The translations under genes were made by a program, and so were the position numbers. This document shows positions 12,201-25,693 of a DNA stretch of 64,000 bases, in pieces (within the stretch, counting starts at the first letter, position 1; each line of letters begins with the position of its first letter). The stretch spans positions 41,899,631-41,963,630 of the forward strand of contig NC_092568.1 in the NCBI RefSeq assembly GCF_037975245.1, given 5' to 3'. Source of the stretch: Apostichopus japonicus (taxonomy: Eukaryota > Echinodermata > Holothuroidea > Aspidochirotida > Stichopodidae). Below the pieces are notes generated by a model. That model did not search any database, was not told where the DNA came from, and saw nothing but the letters and a program-made list of their open reading frames with translations.

Positions 12201-14299
12201 TTGTATTGAGATTGTGTCTTGTTTTAAGATATATTTCAGTCTATTGTATTCTTGTACATCTTCTTTCCTAACAGTGCAATCCAAGTAGAGCCGCTCGGAT
12301 TCTCTTTCGTCACATCTACAGTGAACCTCAAAAGATCCTTATACTGAGTCCACCTTGCTCACCCGGTGCTCAGTTGGTTGCATCGACTTCGAGATATTGG
12401 AATTTAATCAATGTAATTATACATATTTGACCTGTTTCTACTGACAGTACGTTTAGATTTTTATCTCTATGTTAGGTTTGAGCCAGTGGCGGCGGAACCG
12501 GGGGGGCTTGGGGGGGCTCAGCCCCCCACTAAAAAAGTTGAGGGGGCAAATGCATGATAAGCCCCCCCAATATTTACCAAGGCTCCGAAACGTGCATCTG
12601 CCCATTTTTCAATGCATACTTGCCGATCTGTCCGATGCACACGTATACTCTATAGGTGTAATAATTTTAGTAATTGCTGGGGGACCCTCGGCCCGTCCCC
12701 TGGCTATAGACCACATTGTCACCCCAACCGCGTCTTCACGAGGTTGGGAAGCAGTGAAAAGTGGAAGCAGTGAGTGTGAGTACCGGTAAGCGTACCACAA
12801 CTTCGTCTTAGGCCAATGACTTGCCTCATTTCAGCCAGTTCTCCAACATCCCCTTACTTAGTGGCGGAGCGTCCATATATACAGTCAGGGGGCGGAAGCC
12901 CCCCCCCCCCTGACGGACTCAAATGGACTGCTGGCGCCCTTTTCAGCTTTTCACTACTTTTTACTTATTCGCGATTTTTGACTATTTTATTGCGCTCTCA
13001 TATACCTATTGACATTTGTCATATTCTGTTGGTTTAATTTTCCGACAAAATGGCGACGACACCTATTTATTCTCCGTTTATCTGCAAATTAGCAAGGCCC
13101 CGGAAAGGGTCATTTCCTGCAGTCTAGGGAGTATCTTTAATCAAAAAATTTCTGTACGCTCCGCGCCAACCTGTGGTGGCGCTCCGCTTAGATAGTGTCG
13201 AAAGCGCCCCTACAGACCATTCTTGCCCTCCCTGACCAATACTCTAGCTCCGCCACTGCCCTTACTACCCTCAAAAACATCTTTGCGAGTACACTACGAG
13301 TAATAGCTACTCTCTTAAAAAACCATCGAATATACAAATTACAATGTTTTTACAGACTTTTACGTGCAATCTGAGAAAGTGCAGGCTTGAGACCCATATT
13401 TTAGGGCTGGGTATTCGCAGCATAAAACACTCGGAAAGTGCCGTTTCCGGCCATCTGGGGGTTTGAAAAAACCCAAAATTTTCTTGTACGCTCCGCGCCA
13501 ACCGATGCTGGCGCTCCGCTTAGGTAGTCTCCACACATTAGCCCCCCCAATAATTTTCCCGTTCCGCCGCGCCTGGTTTGAGCTTCTCCAAGTACAAAAA
13601 TAACGTCGTTTATTTTTAAAGTATGATCTTTCACTAAAGAATTGCAAACTAGTTCCAATTATTCTAGTGTTAATTTAGATCAATTAGACATTACTTTGGA
13701 CTTTTGGAAAATTCAACTTTTGTCGCTTTTTAACAAAGCAGTGCTGCCAGTGCTCAAACCAAACCCTTTTCAAACATCGAGTCAGTAGACTACTTTCCTC
13801 AACTTGACTCATTTCGTTTACACAGAAGTTCCTGTATGCAATTATCAATTTGAATAGACGCATTGTTTGCTCATCGTCTTCTATTAAATGTCTTATCAGC
13901 TTCACCTGATTTCAATTTTGAAAAAAAGGAGGTTAGTTTCAATCCTGGTTTATATTTTCTAAATACACAGGTCTTTATCGTACTGTTATATATAAGATAC
14001 CGGTACGGTACGTCTCCATTCCGAAATCTCCAAATTTCCATCATAAAGGGTTTACATAAATATTGCTACATGTATATTGCAGTTCTTTAAAGAGTGGAAG
14101 AGGCGGCGAAGGTGTGGGCTATTGAATTCCTCATTTGTTTTGGGAATTTCCGAATTTCCACAATCCATATGAAGGTTTCATTTCAGTTATTGTAGTTCTC
14201 CAGGTGAATATAGACTTGTCAATTCAACAAGGTTTTTTTCACACTTCAATGCATTTATATAATATTTTAATTTGTTCGTTCTTTATATAGATATGTATG

Positions 14300-14334
<35 letters not shown>

Positions 14335-16384
14335 TGAAAATTTTCCTTCTATTTACGTTTTCATTTATCTATATTCATTTGCCTTTGTCGTTTACCTCCA
14401 TTCCATTAACATAAAGTCTGTTCAATGAATCTCTTTCGAGATTCGGCTTTAGGAATTACAATGATTTTCGAGTTGGTTAGCATCATGTTTGATCTCTAGA
14501 GTAAGGCAAAATATGTCACCAAAAACAGAACTAGTATTGTTCCAATGTTGGACATTATTTTATTCATACACTACTTGTCAGTACTCTTTGAATTAATTTG
14601 ACATTATTTTCGCCCAATTTTCGGCGACTTGAAATCCTTTGGCACTGGGCTGTCAAGCCTTAGTTGTCTTGGATACGTACATTAGTTCTGCGAAACTTAT
14701 TTGTGTGTGTGATGCACACTTTAACTATGTCTACCTCCATGCCGAATGCACAGTGTGCAACTGCATGCAGGCAAACCTATTGTGTTGTTTTCTTTGCCTA
14801 TCATCAGTGCATGCATTTGATTGTAGAGACAAGAAGAAGCTGTGCACATCCTCCTTGTATAATATGCTGGACAATGCATCTCAACTCTATCCGAATTTTT
14901 TCTACATCTGTAACTCTTGTAATTAGACAAAGAGGCTAGTGTCAACTCCCCTGATCAATCGAGAATGTGTGATATAGAAAAGAAAGTCGATCGCCTGGAG
15001 CTCAACCTGAAAGAAATTAAGAATCTCATTTAATCTAATGGCCAATCTCAGCAATCAGCTGAACAAGCCAAAGGATCTTTTCATGATAGTGTTCCGATTG
15101 TCCCTATCATCGGTAAGTGTTGGTCAAATGAGGAGAAAATGATCGAAATAAGGAAGGCTCGTGTGAGTAAATCTGCACTGGTTATTCCAAAATCTCATAT
15201 TGACACCACCACACTTGAGAAAGCTATTGTTGATCGCATTGTCCAAATTAGCAAATCTTTCAAAAACAAATCTGGCGAAACCATTATTGTGTTTGACTCA
15301 GCTTCATCACGTGACAAACTGTCTAATGTCATCGTTAACAACCTGCCCACAATTGGAACTATTAAATAGCTGGTACCATGCTGCCAAACTATTGCAGTTG
15401 TCGTTTTTTCTGCTTCCTTTGCTGATGACCCTTTGCCTGTTCTAGTTCAACAAAATCGTTGGTTGGCAGAATATTTGAAATCACTACTCTTGGAGATCAT
15501 ATAACTAATCTTGTTTCAAAGCCGTTGAGAAATAATGAAACCATTTTTCAAGCCATATTTAATGTGTCCCAATCACTTCGTGACTTCATGAAGAAACATG
15601 GTGATCGTATCATCTTGGGCAGGAACTCCTGCAAAATTAATGATAGATTCTATGTCAAGCGATGTAGCATCTGTCAATTGTTTGGGCATTACCATAAAGA
15701 ATGTTCTAACAAAAGCATGAAACCAGACTGTGCAAGATCTCCGTTGATGAAAAAGATAAACAATTTTGCATTAATTGCAAACGTGCCAACTCTGGACCTT
15801 TCGCAAATCACATGGCGTCATCTATGACTTGTCCTCAGTACGTCGATGCGCGGAACAAAGTAAAAAGATTGATTGCTCGTTTAAACTAGACATTATTTTC
15901 CAGGACGGCAATACTAAGACTTGTCGGCAGTCACAAATGAAATTTATATTCGAGACTGTTAATGTTCGATCAGCTCGAAATAAAACTTCCTTAATTGTTG
16001 ATCACATTGTTCATTCTGGCACTGATGTTGTTTAACCGAAACTTGGCTTAAGTCAAGTGATACTGTTTCCGAAGCTGCCTTAGCGCCTGAGGGTTATTAT
16101 TACCTTGGAGTGCCTCGACCGCAGGATAGAATTGGTGGTGGGAATGGTTTGGTTTTCGGGCTCAATTAAGATCAAATTATTTCAATGTGATGATAAGTTG
16201 GTTTTTGAATATTCTGAATGGCTGTTCGCTATTAATAATCTCAGAGTTCGCTTAATAATTATCTCCCGTCCTCCATATTCCGAAGCTCAACTTTTTTTCC
16301 GAGAATTCATTTATCACCTTGAAAACTGTGTGCTTTGTCCAGAAAAGTTCTAGTATTATATTCTATAATATTTAATATGTCTGA

Positions 16385-16427
<43 letters not shown>

Positions 16428-19412
16428 CGTGTCTGTGTGTGTGTGTGTGTGTATTAAGATATTTCTGCTTAATGCCGACCTCTCCAGGCCAGTTAACATT
16501 GCTGTTAACTATTTTTACTTTCAGAACCTGAATGTTTATTGATAATTCTTTCCTATTTACCACTGTCCATAATTATTGTGTAATCATGCATTCAGATTGT
16601 CTACGGAGCGCTTAGTCACGATTTGGCAAATCGTGTCAAGTACCCTAACGTTTACCGTGTTAATCCGATCGCTACAAACTTATTCAACGAAGTCTATTTC
16701 TGGTTGATGAAAACGTATGGCTGGCGGAAGATAGGCTATTTGTCAGATAATGCTAACTCAAAGGTAGGCTGCAAGAAAAAGTGTGTCAATATATTTTGTA
16801 CATTAAATATTAGTTTATTTTAGTGACCATCCATCGCCTTGAGTTTTAATAACAGTTGGTTATTATAGTAAGAAATGCTTAAAAGCTCAACCATAACTAG
16901 CAATATTTCCACGTATCTAATAACGAAGTATCACCAATGTTTCGTAGTAATTTATTGTTTGTATAATTTTCTCAGATATAAACGAATTAATTTTTGTTCG
17001 TCAGGATTGATTTATGAATCTTGTAATGTCATTTTGTAGGCTCAGAATTTATTCATCGAGCAGGTTAAGTCCCTTAACGCAACTCTAATTCCAGAGCAAA
17101 TTAATGATGTAGCGAAAAACCAAGTTGAGAATCTCATGGTAAGTATAAGGATCTAATTTTATTTTTCCTTTCTAGTTATTCTTATTTTATTTTTTGCTTT
17201 AAATTGAAATTATCACGATTACCATGGATCATAGGGTTAGGTCTATATTACTTACGTTACCAATAATTAATGTTGTCGGTATTGCAGAAGGAGCTATGTT
17301 AATTTTCGTTTACAATATTAATCGCATTTGCTAAATTATGACTGATAATATTTGCGAATGACATATTTGTTCAGTAATTTTCTTGTCTGATAAATTTGAA
17401 ATATTTGAAGCAAATAAATGTAATATAATTATTTTTAAAATTACCTTAAACTTTGATTTGATATGTTATTGCTAACATTCTTTCCTACATTCTTCTCGAT
17501 ATTTATTCCATAACCATCAATTAAATAGCTATAAACTCATTAAAACATGATATTTTTAAACTTAGTATTAATACTACTTTTTGCATTATGATCTGTTATA
17601 TTTCATGTCATTTTCTCTATGTGTATTATATTTCTTGTTATGTTATTTCGTATGTTTCAAATTCAATAATATTTTGAATTCTTGTAGAGTCAAGATGTTC
17701 GAATATTTTTTTCAATCGTGTATGAAGCTCAGACAAGGTTAATTTTTTGTGAGGTGAGTTTCAGTATTAATTGACAAATCATTTTTAAAACCTCCCTATA
17801 GCTTAGCCTGTGTTCCTTCGTTTCTTACTTTCATTCATTTGGAGCTATACTATAGGTTCCATTTGAATTATATTTCGTATCAAATATTACTTTTGACTCA
17901 CGTAGATCATGTCCAACCACCTGTCACGTTATATCACATAAGCCGTTACCAAAAATATAAAAGCAAGTGATATCTTTAAAGACCTATAACTACACTATTA
18001 TTTCATGTAATGACTTTTGTAATTACAGTGTCACTTTGGGGAGGGGGAGGGGGTATTTTGTTCTGTTAAACAAATGTTTTTTGTTTTGTTTTTTTGCATG
18101 TAAACTTCTGTTATTTTAACAGACGTTTTATGCTAAGAAAGTGGGTTACCCAAAAAAAAGAAGTATTTTTCCCTTCATTGAAAATATACAGGAAAATCCT
18201 GTAAAATATTGCAGAATATGTCAGTTTTTTATTTTTACATGTAACATTCTGTGATGTCATGTAGTTTAAAGAATAAGTTTGTTTGCAATGTCATGCTAAC
18301 TTGGAAGTTGAAGAAACAAGGTTCAAAGGAATGGTATACGACAACCTCCATCGTCAAGGAACTTGACCGTATGGTTAAGAAAAGAATAAAATCCAACCCA
18401 CTAAAGTATCGTGTTAAATAACCGTCAAAATAAAGTAATTTCACAGACGAAGACCCATACAATACAAGGATAAAACTGTATAGGGTTTATAACATTTAAG
18501 ACTGTATACTTCACCTAAAAGATACAGTTAAATAACAGTCACCATATAGTTATTTTACAGGGGAAAAAAAGACATATTGCAAGTAAAAAGACTGTATAAA
18601 TAATGTCTCCAGACTGTTTACTTTACATAGAATTTAGTGTACAATACGGTCGTCATAGTAAATTTACAAACAAAGACTTTTATAATTCAAGTAAAAACTG
18701 TATTAAGAACATTTTTAGACTGTATAGTTTACCTAGATTATCTACTGCTTGAATTTACAGACATATCCTGGAAACTCTGCTGCCAGAAAGTTTTATTTTT
18801 TAACAGACATTTTTAACAATTGTGTACTTATTGAAAATTATGTTGTATTAAGTTGTATAGTCTAATCCAGTGATATTTTTATTCCATGGCGTGTAAATCC
18901 CCGGGTTAACCATACCCGTATGTTTCCAAGTGTCATTGAAATATCCCATACCAATTAGTTGGTTTGGAAGAGAATGCATGAAAGTATTCGTATCGTGTTT
19001 AACTTGAAATTACAGCAATATACATTTGAAGTTTTCATTGTTAAATCATTTCTTAGTTAAGTTGTAATTGTATATCGTTGGAACGTTACGTCGTTCACGT
19101 CACGCTGTCTTTGTGTCCAGTACATTGTCATATTTTACCAATCTACAGACTTACAAGGCCGGATTTTATGGTCCGCATATAGTTTGGGTGATACCATTTT
19201 GGTATAAGCCAAACTGGTGGTTGATCGAAGATGTGAACTGTACTGTAGAGGAAATAGAAGAGGTACTTTTCTCAACCACCGTTCTTGGAGTGGACGTACC
19301 CCTCATCAGTCCACTGGAGAAACCGACTATTTCCGGACTCGTAAGCTTTCAGTTAGCCACGAATTGTATCATTGATAACACATCGGCAAATTTGAGTTCC
19401 CTTTTTTTTTGA

Positions 19413-19472
<60 letters not shown>

Positions 19473-22400
19473 TGATGCAGAGAATAGTGATTTGCCGCAA
19501 GAAGGTCTTCTAAGAAAAGAGAGTCTCTGTAAATATTGGGCTGCAAATGATCGATACGATCAGTTCCCGAACACGTTCGAACTTTATCGAATCTGTCTAT
19601 AAATCCCTCATGTCTCTTTTAACTAGTTTTCGCTCTGGCCTTATAAAGCAGCCACATCCCACCATTCAAACACAAATATACACCAAACAGATAAATGAGT
19701 TCGACTCTCGTGAAGCTTAGTAAATCCACGAGAAACGATCAATTTCTTTCCTTAAATGATATCACTGACTTGTCATTGTCATCATATCTTCCATGTCGAC
19801 TGAATTTGATATTCACTGAATATGACTTAATATTACGAAAGGAGAATAAAGTTACATAATCATAAATGAAACATGAAAATAAAACAGCAAGGATGCAACC
19901 CTGCAATTTTAATATTGAAACGATATCAGGTTTTTAATAGAATTTTATAAAGTTTTATAAGGTGTTTAACAATTAAAAATTGTTTGCAAGATGCCAACGT
20001 GCATGTCAGTTTTCTGCAAGCGGTAAAACATTGCTGATATGTATGATACATTGACCTTTTATATCTATATATTTACCAAAGTATTCTCTGATTTTGGTTG
20101 TACATTGGTCTGCAGCTGGCCTAGTAATTAAATCTTCACACGGTTGTTTGTATTCACCTCACGTTAAGGCTTATAAGCTTCTCTAAAAGCTAGGAATATC
20201 TTGCTCAGTGTAGGAGTTAGGATTTTATGATGGCGTATCAGAGGCTATTGTTTTGTCAACGTGTGACTGCTATGTGTGATAGCAAAGTGGTGAACATTTA
20301 AGATTTTCTATGGAATGTAAACAGTTTTGTAACTGAAACTAATGCCAGTATACAAGCAGAAAAGATATAAAAGCTATGTTGAGGCCAGTAATAAAACTTA
20401 AAACATTCCAGAAAAAATGAAAACATCACTACCAGGTACTTAAACAATTGGATAAACAATTGTTTGATTGATTCATCAGGTGATTCAGTGGCTTTGTGGC
20501 TGAATGAATGCATTAATTACTTATTTACATTCTGGCATTTTATTTTGCATCATGTTGTCAGCATATTAACTTGAAGTATGTCACTATATTTTTGATCGTT
20601 TATTTTCATTCGATTTAAAGACTCCAATCGGATTTGTAGAAGAGACGAAACATCGGTTAACTTGGCCTAAGTACCAAGCTTATACTTTCAATAGTTATAC
20701 AGCTTACACTTATGACGCAATATGGACTATTGGTTTATTACTAAACCGCTCAGCAGGAATACTCCAAGAATCTAGTAGTCCTAAACATCTTGAAGATTTT
20801 ACCTACACAGATGTCGACTTGTACCAACTCTTCCTGGATGGATTATCAACGACAGATTTCTTTGGTGCTTCTGTAAGTCACATGTAGCTTTTAAGAGGGT
20901 TTTTAAAGTTTATTAAACTGTAGGTTCCGTTTCTAGTTTCCCTCATTTATCATTTAGGATATACAACAATCGTCAAAATAAAATTTACTGACCAGAGATT
21001 TGCAGAACGATAAAATTGTAATCACATGAGTTTATTCATTACTTTGAAATTTCTCTAAAACATAAAGAGCTTATGTCCCATTAATTCTGTAGGGACACGT
21101 GAAATTCGCAAAAGGAGAAAGACTTGGTGGTTCTGAACTATTTCAACTACAAGGTACGTATACATACATCAGTGCAGTCAGTGGTCTTGGATTCTCAATA
21201 TACATTTGACCACTAAACGATCACACAATTTAGTAACCATGAACGAAGTTACATCGAACGTTGGGTTTTGAGGCCTGTTGGCAATATTGGGACAGGTTGG
21301 ACATGTTTCCTACGCTCTGACCAAGTGAATCGCTCAAAATCCTCAAAGCAGAAAGGTTGGCAAAGGTTGAAAACTTCAATACTCCTAGAGTAATGATGCC
21401 CTTCTATATATGTCCCCACTACAGCACCCCGACAAGAGCACCTACAGCTTCTATAGTACCGATGACCCTTTTAAGATGCCCCTCCTGTGCCAATTATTAT
21501 TTTCCATTTTAGTTCGATGTCCTCCTGACTGGTTTCTACATACTCGTTATTGTTTTCTGTTGTCTAACAACCAAACGGCTGATTGGAGTCAAGCTGTCAC
21601 GTCCTGTACCATAGCGGGCGCAAACCTTGCGGATTTGTCAACGGACGGGGAGATTTCGTTCTTATCAAGAAAATGGATAACAAACTGGTACGGTAATACT
21701 AGCTTAATATTGAAGCAATGTAAAGCACACCTGGTTCTAAATATGAAGTTATTAATGATTTAAGCAATACATTTCTGAATAAATTAACATGTTAGCAGCG
21801 AACATTCTGTACACACTCTCATAATGTATATGTTAGATTATAGGTCATGATTATAAAACTTACAAGAGAAAAATAAGCCGTCAACAGACTACTCAACTAC
21901 TACAAAAAGCCTGAGTATGGTAAAGATATATAAGTAACAGGGAATAGCGTTTCGATCCAACCCGGATCTTCTTCAACTAGTATCGATCCTACTAGGGTGC
22001 AAACATCAGCCCCGTTAACTTTTATATAATTATCAAACTTGGAATAGCATCAATAATAATTTATTCTTGAATTGCAGGCGTGGTGGTCGCCAGACATTGA
22101 ATCAAACAAAATCAAACATCGATGCAGGCACATCAGTCTGGATAAGGGACGAATCACGTGACTGTGCCTACGTTGATTTTGGCGCAGAAAATAAAGTATT
22201 CGCTGGGGATTGTAGTGAAGAAAGGGCATTTATTTGCAAGGCTAAAGCAGGTTTGGAAATTCACTAAGAATCTTACAAAATTGTATCCCATGTGTGTCAT
22301 GTAACTGAAGCTATTATTAGGATATGGATCACCCACGACTGTTTTATTGTTTGAGCTCATGCTACTCCTGGCAAATGTGAATTTTTACTCATCGGGTATG

Positions 22401-25400
22401 GTTACTTTACCGAGAAATATAAATGTACAAATTAAGCAGATGAAGATTTTCAAAAACTCATTTCGACTCATTAACATAGAAGTGTACGCTTCACAGCTGT
22501 TCAAACCGGCTAGATCCATCCATGCCGGGATATGCGAACACAGACATACACCATTAAATCGCGTGGTAATGATATTGCAGTTCATTTTATGACAAAAAGG
22601 GGCCATTAAACGCCAGTGAATAGCTTAAATTATCTATATAAGCACCATGTAGATAAAATCACCCGATGATCTTCAGAAAATAGGTTCGATCTTAGCTCCA
22701 ATGTTCTTTATAACTATTTCTATTGTGTAAAGTAAGATGGCTTGACGTTTCGATCCTAGCAGGATCTTCTTCAGAGTCTAAATGACAAGTGACATTTGTC
22801 ATTTAGCCTCTGAAGAAGATCCTGCTAGGATCCTGCTAGGACCAAAACGTCAGGCCAACTTACTTTACACATTTTCTTACACAGGCTCTCTAGTGGATAA
22901 GTAGTTTGCTAACAGTTTTATTTTTATGTTAGTTTTATTTTATTTTAACTATTTCTATTGTTACAGCTATTGTTGGTGTTTCACTTGCAGTTTACACCTC
23001 AGCTACAGATGAAATGCTTTGGAAGACTCCCATCGTATGGGCCGGTAGGATGAATCATTTCTACTGCTCACTGGTTTCCTGAAAACAACGGTTTTAATTA
23101 ATAAAATGGTCCATGCGCCTCCATTTGCTGCAAATATGCTTTCACATATTATACAAAGCATGACTCTTGATTATTTTGAATGTATGATCAACCATTTAAG
23201 TTAGCCTACCTTCTTTCATATGTTTATGTCTCTCTTGATATATGATTATCTAGAATCTAGTCTTTATTACAAACCGCTGGTTATACATGACCATATTGTA
23301 ATAACGCCTTAGGTTTATGCTTAACTGGATGGACTATTTTCTCCATAACTCACTTTTGTTAATTCCTTTTTTGATCATTAGTTTTTGCCTTTGCTTTTTT
23401 TTCATCTTTTTACTTTAATCAGGTGGCGAGGTTCCTCTGGATTCCCCGATTACTATCCCTATAACGACTGATAGAATAGAGAGACTGATACCAGCATATT
23501 TACATATTTTGGTGACGTCATTTTCATCAGTTGGAACAGTGATTATTCTTATAACCACCTTGCTCATCATTCGTTATATCAGAAGAGGGTTTGTTCTCAA
23601 TTTGTCATTTTGTTTTATGCTTTCTTGAATAAATAATCAATAGTGTTGTTTGTGTATGATCAATGCACTTATGTTCAACTGATCACTAACAACAAATCAA
23701 ATTCATTTCACTTATGTCAGTAAGAAAATAGCAATTTTACAAAAAGGTGAATCATAAATTGAAATTAGCTTTTAATCATAAAGACTTTCAGTATTATATA
23801 TTTCCAGTGTTTGCACTGTTTTGACACTCACAGATCACGTCTCGGCCTGGATGCTGTCTTCGATTACGTCACACTATTCGGTGGTTTCCTAATGTTTGTC
23901 TCAGTGTCGTGTACCAAATCTGATCTGCTGCCCTCTCTATCAGACCAACATCATCTCCTCGTTTGCAAGGTTATAAGAATTACCATGGTCGCATCACCCA
24001 TTAAATAAACCTTTATGACTGAGCAAGAAACAACATATCAAGTTATGGCTGAATCTTATTCATAACTGTTTTTTCCGTTGAAATATCAACCAAAAATAAA
24101 AGAACTATTAGTAGTATTTATCAGTCTTAAATATTAAGCTTTTAAATTAAGATAAGTAAGTGCCAGCTTATCGAATTTCCAAGAAGATTTTTTTTCAAGG
24201 ACAAACTTTCTTACTATCTATTTATATATATCGTATGAAAGTCAGCAAATATAAGACAGGAAAATGTATACAAATGTCTATGCATGATTACTAATGATAA
24301 TTTTATACCACAAAAGCTGAGTAACCTACTAAGAAGCGAACAAGTGGGTCACATGTAAAGCAGGACTGCTCCCTGATTAATAGGTGTAATAATATTTTCA
24401 TTTTGATAACGCGTTTTTCTTTACTTCGTTTATTTTCACTCTTGATGCATAGATTCACGGTGCCTTTACTTCCCTGGGATTTACAATAGCTGTGTCTACG
24501 CTGGTTGCCAGGATATGGCTGGTTTATGATTCCTTTACATCACATGGTCACGTGGTAGGTGATACACGGTCCAGTCACCATTGTAACACCAATATATATA
24601 AATATATATATATATATATGCATACATACATACATGTAGCTGAGAAGCAAAGGTGCTTCGTAGTTAGTTAGATTATCATTCCATAAAGCTATCATTCAGA
24701 CTTAAACATTCTTTTCTGTTTTATCTTTCTCAGAACAATAGCGTTTTAAAATTTGGTGGCATTATTGCAGCTTTCTTAACATTTGATGTGATCTGTCTAA
24801 TTCTGCAAAGCGTTCTTTACCCTGTTAACCTCAAATCTGTGTCCTCGGGAAGCGCGGTGAGCTTTATTTTACACAAATTTATTTAATAAATGCATAAATG
24901 AAGATCAATCCATACTAACTAATACAAACACAAATCAAATGAAATAGGTGAGCATCTTGAAAATGTTAGCAACAAGCAATTGATTGTCACAGAATATAAG
25001 TGACTAGAAAACATAAATGATGATTGGTAGTAACTATTCTCTTTCGAAAGGACTAGTGATACTTGACTTAACGCAACATCGTCATTATTATACATTGTAA
25101 CAGTCTCAATCAAAGTGGAACGGGGTTGAGATGGGATCAAATTGCTTGTAACCAGTCCCTATTTTGCGGAACTTTTGAAATAGTATTCCGTTTATTTACT
25201 TATTCCTGTCAGGTGGATCCAGAGGATTCCAATCATTTCATTGAATACTACTTCAGTGAATGTTCCTCGGGAGATGGAGTCATCCCTCTCCTCCTCTCGT
25301 TTGCTGATAAAGCTGTCATGCTTCTCACCGGGTCATTTCTATCTTATGAAATAACACAAGTAATGTATCTTCCCTACTTTTGCATGGACATACATACACA

Positions 25401-25410
25401 CACATACACG

Positions 25411-25442
<32 letters not shown>

Positions 25443-25623
25443 AATATATCTTCAGACAACTCTAACAATATATAATCGAGTTGTCTGAAGATCGCTCAAC
25501 GCGTGAAACTCTGAGTAACAACTACTAGTGTTCCACTAGTCTCAACTAGTCTCAACATATATTTCGCTCTGTCCACCGGACATAGAGCACTCTGCGCCAA
25601 GATATACGCCAACCAACCAACCA

Positions 25624-25693
<70 letters not shown>

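Noticed and set aside
12469-13037. Frames of 73-106 codons repeated at 12.5 kb and 45.6 kb
   Set aside because: They lie wholly within the non-coding hAT elements and are conserved only because the elements are copies of each other.
19349-19546. Poly-arginine frame
   Set aside because: Translation of the GAC repeat in intron 6 of gene A.
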